Part shown: positions 56,019 through 64,000 of the stretch, one piece after another
Layout: every line of letters starts with the position of its first letter
Position numbering within the stretch: position 1 is the stretch's first letter
Origin: Candidatus Endomicrobiellum calonymphae
GTDB lineage: Bacteria > Elusimicrobiota > Endomicrobiia > Endomicrobiales > Endomicrobiaceae
Direction of reading: 5' to 3'
DNA: 64,000 bases
Assembly (NCBI GenBank): GCA_031269945.1
Contig: JAISYK010000006.1
Coordinates: 62,001-126,000, forward strand
Program-made: the position numbers and the translations under genes
The notes under the pieces: generated by a model
The model's database searches: none
What the model was told of the DNA's origin: nothing
What the model saw: only the letters and a program-made list of their open reading frames with translations

Positions 56019-57560
56019 ATGAAATTTTATATTACAACTCCGATTTATTACGCGAATGGCGTTCCCCATATAGGGCATTCTTATACGACCATAGCTTCCG
56101 ATATTGTCGCTAGGTGGAAGAGATTAAATAATTTTGATGTTTTTTTTCTTACTGGAACTGATGAGCATGGTGCAAAAATTGCTGCGGCCGCAAAGGTGCA
56201 AAACAGAACTCCGCAGAATTTGTGCGATGAGGTGAGTGCTAAGTTTAAAGAGGTGTGGAAACTTTTGAATATTTCTTACACGGAATTTATACGAACTACA
56301 GAACAAAAGCATATTATTTCTGTTAAAAAAATAGTGAAAATTTTATTTGAAAAGGGTTTTATATTTAAAAAAAAATATGAAGGATCATATTGCTTAGAAT
56401 GTGAAAAATTTTACTCTCAAAAAGATTTAGATGAAAACAATAATTGCCCATTTCACAAAACGAGTCTAGTAATTCAGTCTGAAGAAAATTATTTTTTCAA
56501 ATTATCATTTTTTCAGATTAAGCTTTTGGAAAGGATATCTAACCCAAGTCACAAAGAGTATATAAAAATACAGCCTGAAGAGAGAAAAAATGAAATTATA
56601 GGGAAACTGAGGCTAGGTCTTGAGGATATAAGCTTTTCAAGAACCGCTCTAGAGTGGGGGATTCCACTTCCTTTTGACAAAGAACAGACAGTATATGTTT
56701 GGGTTGATGCACTGGTAAATTATATAACCGGAGTAGGTTATATGATAAATGATGCAAAATTTAGAAAGTACTGGCCAGCTGATATACATTTAATGGCAAA
56801 AGACATTTTATGGTTTCATTCTGTGGTTTGGCCTGCAATCTTAATGGCTGTTGACCTTCCGCTTCCTAGAAGAATATGTTCGCACGGATTTTTTACTCTG
56901 AATGGAGATAAAATATCAAAGTCTTTGGGCAACGTTATATCTCCTGGTGAGCTTGTTGATAAATATGGTGTTGATGCTGCAAGATATCTTATAATAACTC
57001 TTATCCCATTTGGTCCTGACGGCAATATTTCGTGGCGAGAATTAACGTTGAAGTATAATACTGATTTAGCAAATAATCTTGGAAATTTAGTTTCGAGAAC
57101 TATAAAAATGGCTGAAAAATATTTTAATTTTCAAGTGTTACAGAACACGATTAATTTACATCTTGCAAAAAGAGTAGCTGCGATTCTCAAAGAAAATTTT
57201 GCCGACAGTATAGATAATATGCAATTTAATAAAGCTGCTGAAGTTCTGCAGGATGCGATTACGCTTATAAACAAACAAATTGAAATTGACTCTCCGTGGA
57301 AGCTTTTTAAAGTGGACATAAAAAAACTTTCTTTTTGTATTGATTCTTATTTGCAAGCGATATGTGTTATTGCAATGTACTTGCTACCGTTCATGCCTGT
57401 ATCATCTGAAAAAATATGGAATATGATGGGTGCTGTGGGAAATATAAGCGAAGTTGCAAAAAAATATTTCTCGAATATGATAATTCCAGAAAATGGATTT
57501 TCAGCTCCGCAAACAAAATTAAATTCAATGGAAATTTTATTTCCAAGGATTGAAAAGTAA
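56019..57560 (+). CDS. metG: Methionyl-tRNA synthetase
   Basis: Class I synthetase, 513 residues, the shorter type without the C-terminal dimerisation domain. HIGH motif at 17-20 (GVPHIGHSY), KMSKS motif as GDKISKSLGN, WFHSVVWPAIL and GFDEHG-like TGTDEHGAKIA. The connective-peptide zinc cysteines are present (YCLECEKFY and a later NCPFH, where the fourth ligand position is His). ATG start after GGAGG. It sits in the ricT-metG-tatD order. Confidence 0.96.
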   Translation: MKFYITTPIYYANGVPHIGHSYTTIASDIVARWKRLNNFDVFFLTGTDEHGAKIAAAAKVQNRTPQNLCDEVSAKFKEVWKLLNISYTEFIRTTEQKHIISVKKIVKILFEKGFIFKKKYEGSYCLECEKFYSQKDLDENNNCPFHKTSLVIQSEENYFFKLSFFQIKLLERISNPSHKEYIKIQPEERKNEIIGKLRLGLEDISFSRTALEWGIPLPFDKEQTVYVWVDALVNYITGVGYMINDAKFRKYWPADIHLMAKDILWFHSVVWPAILMAVDLPLPRRICSHGFFTLNGDKISKSLGNVISPGELVDKYGVDAARYLIITLIPFGPDGNISWRELTLKYNTDLANNLGNLVSRTIKMAEKYFNFQVLQNTINLHLAKRVAAILKENFADSIDNMQFNKAAEVLQDAITLINKQIEIDSPWKLFKVDIKKLSFCIDSYLQAICVIAMYLLPFMPVSSEKIWNMMGAVGNISEVAKKYFSNMIIPENGFSAPQTKLNSMEILFPRIEK

Positions 57561-57588
57561 ATTATGATGATTAAATGTAAGTTGTAAA

Positions 57589-58356
57589 ATGATAATTGAC
57601 ACGCATGCACACACAACAGATGAAAGGTTTAATGTTGATAGGGAAGTTGTTATACAAAACGCTTTTAATTTAGATGTGAAAATAATTTTTGAAATAGCTT
57701 GCGAGACTAGTCATTGGAATAAAGTTTTAGAGCTTTCAAAAAGAGATGGTATTTTTGCGTCGTTGGGAATTCATCCTAGTAATGCGTCAAAGGTAATTCA
57801 TAAAGACTTTGATAGGTTAGAGACTTTGGTTCAAGATAAAAAATGTATAGCTATTGGTGAAATAGGTTTAGATTATCATTATGATTCTTCCATAAAAAAT
57901 ATTAATTTTCAAAAAGAGTTATTTATAAGACAAGTTAATATTGCTAATAAATATAATAAGCCAATTATTATTCACTGTCGTGATGCATATAATGATATGA
58001 TTTGTGTTTTAAAAGAATGTGAATTTGCTTTGAAGGGTGTTGTACACTGTTTTTCTGGAAATTTAAAACAAGCTAAAATATTTATTGATGCCGGATTTTT
58101 GCTTGGAATTGGTGGAGTCTTGACGTACGATGAGTCAGATGATTTAAGGCAAATTGTTTCTAAAACCGATATGAGTAATTTGTTATGCGAAACTGATTGT
58201 CCGTATCTTGCTCCTCAAAAATATAGAGGACAAAGAAATGAGCCGTCTTATATATTTGAAACTTTAAGAGAAATTGCGAGAATAAAAAAAATGTCATTTA
58301 GCGAAGTGGTGCAAACTGCGACACAAAATGCTCTGAAATTATTTAGTATATATTGA
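57589..58356 (+). CDS. tatD: TatD-family DNase/deacylase
   Basis: 255-residue metal-dependent hydrolase with a TIM barrel. Metal ligands: His in IDTHAHTTD, Glu in AIGEIGLDYHYD, His in IIIHCRDA, His in VVHCFSG and Asp in CETDCPYLAP. TatD proteins are 3'-5' exonucleases or D-aminoacyl-tRNA deacylase-like enzymes. It follows metG by 28 bases, a common pair, and precedes a TatD-linked radical SAM gene. Confidence 0.95.
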   Translation: MIIDTHAHTTDERFNVDREVVIQNAFNLDVKIIFEIACETSHWNKVLELSKRDGIFASLGIHPSNASKVIHKDFDRLETLVQDKKCIAIGEIGLDYHYDSSIKNINFQKELFIRQVNIANKYNKPIIIHCRDAYNDMICVLKECEFALKGVVHCFSGNLKQAKIFIDAGFLLGIGGVLTYDESDDLRQIVSKTDMSNLLCETDCPYLAPQKYRGQRNEPSYIFETLREIARIKKMSFSEVVQTATQNALKLFSIY

Positions 58357-58470
58357 TATATATATTAAGTAAGATGATTAGGTGAAAGTATGTTTTTAAT
58401 TGATTGCCAAAAAGTATAATGTTTGCTGAGATACAAGATTTTATCAGGATTTTATTAAAGGAATTTACAT

Positions 58471-59073
58471 ATGAACACGATTTCTTATATTTATGAAGGT
58501 AACCTATATTTAAATATAACTAACAGATGTATGATGTCGTGCCCGTACTGTATAAAACGCAAGTGGAACAATAAGTTTGAAGGGAATGATTTAAAGCTTG
58601 AGTTAGAGCCGTCTTATGAAGAAGTTTTAGCTGCTATAAAAAATCCTGAGAAGTATGGTGAAGTAATTTTTTGCGGATATGGAGACTGCTTAATTAATAT
58701 TGAGACAGTGAAGAAAATTTCAAAATGGATAAAAAACAAAGGAGGAAAAGTGAGAGTTAATACTGCTGGGCTTGCAAATCGTTACTATGATAGGAATATT
58801 TTACCTGAGCTAAAAGGGATTGTTGACGTTATATCAATAAGTTTAAACGGATCAAATTCTAATGAGTTTAATGAGATTAATAAGCCAATGTTTAAGGAAG
58901 AATCTTTTGACGAGGTAGTAAAATTTGTTAAGGAAGCAAAGAATCACATCCCTAAAGTTGTTATAACCGCTGTGGAACTTCTTATGCTTGATACGTCAAA
59001 AGTTAAAAAAATCGCGAAAGAAATTGATGTACGGTTTAGAATCCGCCCCTATCTAGATGTTGAAGAGAACTAA
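58471..59073 (+). CDS. TatD-associated radical SAM protein
   Basis: 200 residues with the radical-SAM motif CMMSCPYC near residue 19, LNITNRC before it, GYGDCLINIET (the SAM-binding GGE-like region) and VDVISISLNG. It fits the small radical SAM family known to be encoded next to tatD (NCBIfam name: TatD-associated radical SAM protein). AAAGGAAT precedes the ATG. Substrate and role are unknown; the linkage suggests a DNA, RNA or tRNA-related step, which is only inference. Confidence 0.85.
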   Translation: MNTISYIYEGNLYLNITNRCMMSCPYCIKRKWNNKFEGNDLKLELEPSYEEVLAAIKNPEKYGEVIFCGYGDCLINIETVKKISKWIKNKGGKVRVNTAGLANRYYDRNILPELKGIVDVISISLNGSNSNEFNEINKPMFKEESFDEVVKFVKEAKNHIPKVVITAVELLMLDTSKVKKIAKEIDVRFRIRPYLDVEEN

Positions 59074-59911
59074 GTTTATCACAATACATAATTAATAAGA
59101 TTGTTAATAAATTTGTATCATTTAGTATATTTTGGCGTTATCGAGATTGCCTTGCTCTATGTGCACGTGACGTAGAATGGTGATTTATACCGTGCTGCCT
59201 TTCAAAATATATTTTTAGAGGTGATCTTTTAGATGAATACAAAACAATATTTCACTTAATGGAGTAATAAGTAATATATAATGCCGCGTAGCACGTGCAC
59301 GATACAGATGAAGTCCTTTAAAAAAAGCAAGGTGGTTTTGAATTTGATTATAAAATATAAAATATCGCAAAAACTGTTGAAGAGGGGTTCGTAGATGATG
59401 ATCTACTATGACAGTAATGTTGTGGATAATGTGGAGATATTGCAAACAAAAAGTACTATATACCATTTCTCTATCGTCTCGTGTGCTATATTTAAATAGT
59501 GTGTTAGAAAAAATTTATTATTCGTCAAAAGTGAAAAATGATAATGATTTTTATTACTTATTACTTTAAGAGTTCTCTTGAATGGAAATATGAGAAAATA
59601 GCTTTTCTTGGACGTGATGTGTATATAATAAATAGGTATGATGGACGGTTAACTGTTAGCACAAGGATTGTATCTTTGAAAACACGGATTTTAGCTCCAG
59701 ATTATGGACATTGATTATGAGGATTTTATAAAAGGGAAATGGGTGGGTTGGGATGTGAATCGAAACCAGGGACCAGGGACTAGAGAGTAGAACTTTGTAA
59801 TGCTTAATGATATAGTAGTTTGTATTTTTTCGAGAAAAATGAAAAATACCAAACTCTCTATCAGTATTTTTGCACAAACACGGATATGCACTGGAGAGCC
59901 GATAAACAGCC
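59074..59911. other. Decayed region with a small GC-rich heptad repeat
   Basis: About 840 bases with no intact gene. Protein-like pieces on the plus strand (NIAKTVEEGFVDDDLL near 59350; EKIAFLGRDVYIINRYDG near 59590) are separated by stops and were not recognised. At 59765-59778 the sequence contains ACCAGGG twice in a row, then ACTAGAG, a heptanucleotide-repeat-like element in otherwise AT-rich DNA. Confidence 0.4.
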
Positions 59912-59997
59912 TGCCGAGAGCGGGACTTGAACCCGCACATTGCCTAAGCAATTTGAGATTTTGAGTCTCACGTGTCTGCCAATTCCACCATCTCGGC
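59912..59997 (-). tRNA. tRNA-Leu (anticodon CAA)
   Basis: On the minus strand the acceptor GCCGAGA (59997-59991) pairs with TCTCGGC; D-arm GGTGGAATTGGCAGAC; anticodon stem-loop TGAGA-CTCAAAA-TCTCA with anticodon CAA (reads UUG); long class-II variable arm with a TTGC/GCAA stem; T-arm GCGGG-TTCAAGT-CCCGC. The discriminator base is A, and CCA is not encoded. 86 nt, intact. Confidence 0.97.
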
Positions 59998-60094
59998 TAT
60001 AAAAACCTCACTCTATAACAAAAGAAACCTCAATCAGTAATTTTAAAGTTGTGTGTTTTCTACCGATTTCAACATGTGCATCTACATTAAGATT

Positions 60095-60550
60095 TCATAA
60101 ATCAAAAGTTAATGCTATTTCTCCACAACCTGGGAACAGGTGACAATCAACGCATTCACGCCATATTTTATGTGGTAAATTATCTTTTTGAATTTTTTTA
60201 TACCCAAGCTTAACGAAGAACTCCGGATTAAAACTTAATACAAAAACCTTGTTTATTCCTAATTTTTTTGCGTTTTTTTGAAGATTACTAACTATTTTTC
60301 TGCCCAATCCTTGTCTTTGATATTCATCTAATACTGCTAAGCTTTTTATTTCTGCTAGATCTTCCCATGAAACATGTAATGCACCGCAAGCAATTACTTT
60401 ATTATTGTTTTCTAAGACAACGAACTCTTGAATATCTTCGTATAACGTATTTAAAGATTTATGCAACATTTTTTTATTACTTGCATAATATTCTATAATC
60501 TCGTGTATACCTTTTATATCCGTTACCTTAGCCGGCCTTATTATTGTCAT
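60095..60550 (-). CDS. GNAT N-acetyltransferase, ArgA-like (short N-acetylglutamate synthase type)
   Basis: 151 residues of GNAT fold: RPAKVTDIKGIHEII at the start, acetyl-CoA loop DEYQRQGLGRKIV, and a C-terminal LPHKIWRECVDCHLFPGC block that is typical of stand-alone N-acetylglutamate synthases (family LPxKxxxxCxxCpxxxxCxE). Likely first step of arginine synthesis. It lies 25 bases after the korC-like gene on the same strand. ATG start with AGAGGTT upstream on the minus strand. Confidence 0.85.
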   Translation of the reverse strand: MTIIRPAKVTDIKGIHEIIEYYASNKKMLHKSLNTLYEDIQEFVVLENNNKVIACGALHVSWEDLAEIKSLAVLDEYQRQGLGRKIVSNLQKNAKKLGINKVFVLSFNPEFFVKLGYKKIQKDNLPHKIWRECVDCHLFPGCGEIALTFDL

Positions 60551-60575
60551 GAAGAACCTCTTAATAATTAAGTTT

Positions 60576-61151
60576 TTATTTTATAAGGTTATATCCTGTC
60601 TGGATTGCCTTTTTATTAATTTCGATAAGTTGTTGTTTTGACTCAAATACTTTTTCACATGCATATAAGGCACTTTCTAAATGGAGAATCCTTTCAGAGT
60701 TTTCATCTACACTTTTAGAACTACAAACACCTTTCTCGATGAGTTTTATTAGTAATCCTATTGCAACCATATTTGCAGTTTTCAAGTTTTCAGTTGTTTT
60801 AATTGCAATATCAGTTATAGGTACGAAATAGAACTTCGTATTACATTTTTTATTTTGCATTATAATCGAAGAGTTGGCTATTATAGCACCATCAATCATT
60901 TTTGGCATAAACTTGCTTAAAGATGGGCCACTTAATGCTATTAATATATCTGGGATTGAAACAACTGGGGAACCTATTTCATCGTCCGATACTATAACTG
61001 CAGAACTTGTCGTGCCTCCGCGCATTTCAGCCCCATAAGATGGGAACCAAGTTGTGTACAACTTCTCTTTTATCGCTGCTTGTGCGACCAAAATTCCAGC
61101 TATAAGAGCACCTTGCCCTCCAAAGCCAGATATTATTATTTTCTTTTGCAT
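60576..61151 (-). CDS. 2-oxoacid:acceptor oxidoreductase gamma subunit
   Basis: 191 residues with SGFGGQGALIAGILVAQAA at the N-terminus and PSYGAEMRGGTTSSAVI, the diagnostic blocks of the gamma subunit of 2-oxoglutarate/2-oxoisovalerate ferredoxin oxidoreductases (KorC/VorC). The enzymes oxidise 2-oxoacids to acyl-CoA with ferredoxin and need alpha and beta subunits. Those are not adjacent: an ArgA-like gene follows and a divergent promoter precedes. The partner subunits may be elsewhere. The start ATG is 210 bases from hrcA on the other strand. Confidence 0.9.
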   Translation of the reverse strand: MQKKIIISGFGGQGALIAGILVAQAAIKEKLYTTWFPSYGAEMRGGTTSSAVIVSDDEIGSPVVSIPDILIALSGPSLSKFMPKMIDGAIIANSSIIMQNKKCNTKFYFVPITDIAIKTTENLKTANMVAIGLLIKLIEKGVCSSKSVDENSERILHLESALYACEKVFESKQQLIEINKKAIQTGYNLIK

Positions 61152-61263
61152 CTTGTTCTCTGTGTGATTTAATCTATGTTTACATCAATAAACGCCTGAC
61201 GTACGGTACGAATACTATGATATATCATGCATTTTGTCAATTGTTGAGTTTATTTATGAAATC

Positions 61264-61292
61264 TTGACATAATTCGATGTTACTGATACAAT
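61264..61292 (+). promoter_or_regulatory. Sigma70-type promoter of the hrcA operon
   Basis: TTGACA (61264-61269) and TACAAT (61287-61292) are separated by exactly 17 bases, an almost consensus sigma70 promoter. The CIRCE operator begins two bases downstream, so it would cover the transcription start. Confidence 0.85.
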
Positions 61293-61293
61293 G

Positions 61294-61320
61294 GTAGCAC
61301 TGTGCTTTAGTGAGTGCCAG
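61294..61320 (+). promoter_or_regulatory. CIRCE operator (HrcA binding site)
   Basis: GTAGCACTG-N9-GAGTGCCAG matches the CIRCE inverted repeat TTAGCACTC-N9-GAGTGCTAA at 7 of 9 positions in each arm with the exact N9 spacing. It lies between the promoter and hrcA, 42 bases before its ATG. It indicates HrcA autoregulation of hrcA-grpE-dnaK. Confidence 0.9.
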
Positions 61321-61361
61321 AAATAAAATTTACCATTTAGAACAGTTTTTGAGAGGATAAA

Positions 61362-62402
61362 ATGCGACATGTATCTTTGGAAATTATAGAGAAAAGAAAA
61401 AATCACATACTAAGCGCAGTTATACACCATTATATTAAAACAGGAAAACCCGTAGGATCCAACGTTTTAATAAAGGAATGCAATATTTCTCTTTCTCCGG
61501 CAGCTGTCAGAAAATTGATGTCAAACCTTGAAGATGATGGTTATTTAACTCATCCACATACTTCTGCAGGCAGGGTCCCTACTGACAAAGGATACAGATC
61601 TTATGTTAATAATCTCATCAAACTTCAAAATTTTGCTGTCAATGAGGAGGAGAGAATAAGGAGAGAATATGAGCAAAAATATAACGAGATAGAAACGCTC
61701 CTTTCTGAAACTTCCCGTATTTTGTCAGGACTTTCTCGGTATACGGGTTTTGTTATGACGCCTAAAGCTCAATGTGATCAAATAAAAAATATCGAGTTTA
61801 TACAAATTTCAAAAAACGAGCTTTTGGTTGTTTTGTTCACTAAAAGTGGGTTGATAAAACATAAAAAGATAGAAGCTTGCCTTACATATGAACAAATGAG
61901 CAGTCTTAGAAGTTTCTTAAATGAGAAATTAAGAGGAGTATCAGTTGCTCAAGCAAACAAGAAAATTATTTCAGAAATTAGGAATTTTAGACAAAATGAA
62001 GCTAAAATTCTAGAAATTGCTGAAAAAATAAGTGATGTCTTTTATAATATACAAGATGATGTTTATATAGATGGTGTACCAAATGGGATTACAATTTCAG
62101 GCTTTAAAGACTTTGATTTGATAAAGTCGTTCATTAATTTTAAAGAATACAAAGAAAAATTTATTGAAATAATAAATAAGGATTTTAACGATAATGGAAT
62201 AAATGTGAAAATAGGTTCCGAAAATATGCTCTCTGAGCTTAAACGCTTAAGTGTGGTGACGTCAGTTTATAATGATGGAGAACGTGCGATAGGTGTTTTG
62301 GGAATTATTGGCCCTAAACGGATGGAATATGAAAAAATGATGTCTATAGTAAGTCATGTTTCCGAATCGTTAAACAGATTTTTTAGAAAGGTGTCTAGCT
62401 AG
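61362..62402 (+). CDS. hrcA: Heat-inducible transcription repressor HrcA
   Basis: Represses class I heat-shock genes by binding CIRCE; GroEL assists folding of HrcA in known cases. 346 residues. N-terminal winged helix with VIHHYIKTGKPVGSNVL and SPAAVRKLMSNLEDDGYL, THPHTSAGRVPTDKGYR (diagnostic), then the GAF-like domain and dimerisation insert, with GVLGIIGPKRMEYEKM near the end. ATG start after GAGAGGA. A CIRCE site is located upstream, and grpE and dnaK follow. Confidence 0.97.
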   Translation: MRHVSLEIIEKRKNHILSAVIHHYIKTGKPVGSNVLIKECNISLSPAAVRKLMSNLEDDGYLTHPHTSAGRVPTDKGYRSYVNNLIKLQNFAVNEEERIRREYEQKYNEIETLLSETSRILSGLSRYTGFVMTPKAQCDQIKNIEFIQISKNELLVVLFTKSGLIKHKKIEACLTYEQMSSLRSFLNEKLRGVSVAQANKKIISEIRNFRQNEAKILEIAEKISDVFYNIQDDVYIDGVPNGITISGFKDFDLIKSFINFKEYKEKFIEIINKDFNDNGINVKIGSENMLSELKRLSVVTSVYNDGERAIGVLGIIGPKRMEYEKMMSIVSHVSESLNRFFRKVSS

Positions 62403-62459
62403 GACCAGACAGTCTTAGTAAAAGAAGAAGACTAAGTGAAGTTCTAAAGGAGGGATAAT

Positions 62460-63026
62460 TTGGAACACGAAAAGCAGAAAATCAAAAAAGTTGAAACTAG
62501 ACGTGAAGTGCAAGATTGTTATTATAATGAAGCAAGAGATGAAAAGATTTTTGAACTTGAAATTTTAAAACAATCGGTTGAAGAGAAAGGAAATCAAGCA
62601 CAGAATTTTTATGACCAGCTTTTGAGACTCAAAGCTGATTTTGAAAATTATAGAAAGCGCTCTGAAAAAGAAAAAAAAAATTATTTAGAATGGGGTAAGG
62701 AGAAAATTCTTATTAAGCAAATTAATATTTACGATGTTTTTCAGCAGGCCTTGCATAGTGTAAGGGGGGAGAATAATCTAGAGAGCGTAATGCTTGGACT
62801 TGAGATGATAAACAAGGAATTTTCAAAAATGCTAAAAGAAGAAGGTGTTGAAGAGATACAATGTGAAAAATTTGATCCGACTGTTTGCGAAGCTTTGGAT
62901 TATGTTGAAAGTGAAGAAGAAGACGGGAAAATCTTGGAGATTTATCAAAAAGGATATAAATTAAACAAAAGATTAGTAAGAACAGCAAAAGTCAAAGTTG
63001 CGAAAAATATAAAAAATGTGAATTAG
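62460..63026 (+). CDS. grpE: Nucleotide exchange factor GrpE
   Basis: Releases ADP from DnaK. 188 residues: a highly charged N-terminal coiled coil (about 20-75), LLRLKADFENYRKRSEKEKK (the conserved GrpE helix segment), then the C-terminal beta domain with EGVEEIQCEKFDPTVCEAL and a KGYKLNKRLVRTAKVKV end, all family hallmarks. Start is TTG at 62460, fixed by AGGAGG six bases upstream. It is the second gene of the CIRCE-controlled operon. Confidence 0.95.
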   Translation: MEHEKQKIKKVETRREVQDCYYNEARDEKIFELEILKQSVEEKGNQAQNFYDQLLRLKADFENYRKRSEKEKKNYLEWGKEKILIKQINIYDVFQQALHSVRGENNLESVMLGLEMINKEFSKMLKEEGVEEIQCEKFDPTVCEALDYVESEEEDGKILEIYQKGYKLNKRLVRTAKVKVAKNIKNVN

Positions 63027-63162
63027 AGTGTTATTTTTTGTTGTTTTTTAAGTTTGAATTGAAAAAAATTGAGTTTGTGAAGGACTTTGTTTTTATTACG
63101 TGCTAAAATAGAATTAAAAAATTTATTATGAATAGAAATAGAAAAAAAAATGGGGGAAGCGA

Positions 63163-64000
63163 ATGGCAAAAATTATAGGAATAGACTTAGGGACGTCAAA
63201 TTCTGCAGCAGCTGTTATGGAAGGTGGGAAGACTACTCTTATTCCCTCGGCTGAGGGGACAACATTGGGAGGTAAAGCATTTCCATCTTATGTTGCATTT
63301 ACTAAGGACGGACAGCTTTTGATCGGTGAACCAGCAAGAAGACAGGCAGTTACGAATCCGGAGGGGACTTTAAGTGCTTTTAAGAGGAAAATGGGTGCAG
63401 ATTATAAGTATAATGTAAACGGCAAAGAATTTACTCCTCAGCAGCTTTCAGCTTTCATTCTTCAGAAGATAAAAAAAGATGCCGAAGCTTACTTGGGTGA
63501 AACAATATCTAAAGCTGTTATCACGGTACCGGCTTATTTTAATGATAATCAAAGACAGGCTACAAAAGATGCAGGAGCAATAGCTGGTCTTGAAGTTGTA
63601 AGACTTGTAAACGAGCCTACAGCGGCATCTCTTGCTTATGGTATAGATAAAGTTGGGAAAGAACAAAAGATATTGGTTTTTGACCTTGGGGGAGGCACTC
63701 TTGATGTAACAATTATGGAAATGGGTGCAGAAGGAACTTTTGAAGTTCTTTCAACTTCAGGAGATACTCAACTTGGCGGAACTGATATGGATAATGCCTT
63801 AATTGATTATATTGCTGAAGATTTTAAAAAAGTGAACGGTATAGATTTGAGGAAAGATAAAATGGCTGTTCAACGTTTGAAGGAAGCTGCTGAAAAAGCT
63901 AAAATCGAGCTTTCAAATGTTCTAGAAACTGATATTAATCTTCCATTTGTTACAGCCGATGCAACAGGTCCAAAGCATTTAATGATGAAATTTACTAGAG
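63163..64000 (+). CDS. dnaK: Chaperone DnaK, 3' end beyond the window
   Basis: Hsp70 chaperone; the ATPase domain is visible for 279 codons and the frame is open to the last base. ATG 63163 after GGGGGAAG. Phosphate-1 motif [47 protein letters not shown] and phosphate-2 [13 protein letters not shown] are intact. It is 136 bases after grpE and probably co-transcribed from the HrcA-controlled promoter. The substrate-binding domain is outside the window. Confidence 0.97.
   Translation, partial: MAKIIGIDLGTSNSAAAVMEGGKTTLIPSAEGTTLGGKAFPSYVAFTKDGQLLIGEPARRQAVTNPEGTLSAFKRKMGADYKYNVNGKEFTPQQLSAFILQKIKKDAEAYLGETISKAVITVPAYFNDNQRQATKDAGAIAGLEVVRLVNEPTAASLAYGIDKVGKEQKILVFDLGGGTLDVTIMEMGAEGTFEVLSTSGDTQLGGTDMDNALIDYIAEDFKKVNGIDLRKDKMAVQRLKEAAEKAKIELSNVLETDINLPFVTADATGPKHLMMKFTR

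Noticed and set aside
1-64000. CRISPR arrays, prophage or insertion sequences
   Set aside because: No regularly spaced repeats, transposase, integrase or phage structural motifs were seen anywhere in the window.

Overview
The window looks like a piece of a small, AT-rich chromosome of an obligate Gram-negative-type endosymbiont in the middle of genome reduction. My best guess is an Endomicrobium-like member of the Elusimicrobiota (termite-gut flagellate symbionts such as 'Candidatus Endomicrobium trichonymphae'). I infer this from the low G+C, the housekeeping gene set, LptA/B/C-type outer-membrane genes, and above all the alternation of intact, tightly packed genes with kilobase-long stretches that hold no long reading frame. 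Read in three frames by eye, several of those stretches still contain ordered pieces of known proteins broken by stops and frameshifts. No phage, insertion sequence, CRISPR array or integron was seen. All identifications rest on motif recognition; no database search was run.

Layout. 1-722: 3' part of nadA. 2.2-5.4 kb (minus): a cobalamin-dependent methionine synthase module with the reactivation domain as a separate gene. 6.7-10.8 kb: LPS block, with kdsB and kdsA remnants followed by intact kdsC-lptC-lptA-lptB. 10.9-19.9 kb: a phosphotransferase regulatory block, hpf remnant, then ptsN-hprK-rapZ-yvcK, then remnants of all four mannose-family EII subunits (A, B, C, D), then intact ptsH-ptsI. 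19.9-33.0 kb: lepA, lepB-nfeD-SPFH, hemW, secA, lnt, prfB, psd-pssA. 33.7-38.0 kb: GTP-type PEP carboxykinase, a Nudix hydrolase, aspS. 38.3-40.9 kb: broken pgpH, then ybeY and recO. 40.9-48.1 kb: mostly decayed DNA around mnmA (minus), including remnants of hydE and gmhB. 48.1-53.1 kb: gpmA and pta, then an M42 aminopeptidase and an M48 protease on the minus strand. 53.4-59.1 kb: tmk-holB-ricT-metG-tatD and a TatD-linked radical SAM gene. 59.9-61.2 kb (minus): tRNA-Leu(CAA), an ArgA-like acetyltransferase and a lone korC-like gene. 61.3-64.0 kb: hrcA-grpE-dnaK heat-shock operon behind a sigma70 promoter and a CIRCE operator.

How it fits together. Information processing, protein export, lipoprotein maturation, phospholipid synthesis and protein quality control are kept. 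Carbohydrate import by the PTS, Kdo/heptose sugar synthesis, ribosome hibernation, cyclic-di-AMP hydrolysis by PgpH and [FeFe]-hydrogenase maturation by HydE are lost at these loci. The two most striking points are (1) HPr, EI, HprK, PtsN and RapZ remain intact on both sides of a dead sugar permease, which suggests a purely regulatory phosphorelay (or service to a permease elsewhere), and (2) prfB has a programmed +1 frameshift site whose in-frame stop is UAA instead of the usual UGA, which should weaken the RF2-specific feedback loop.
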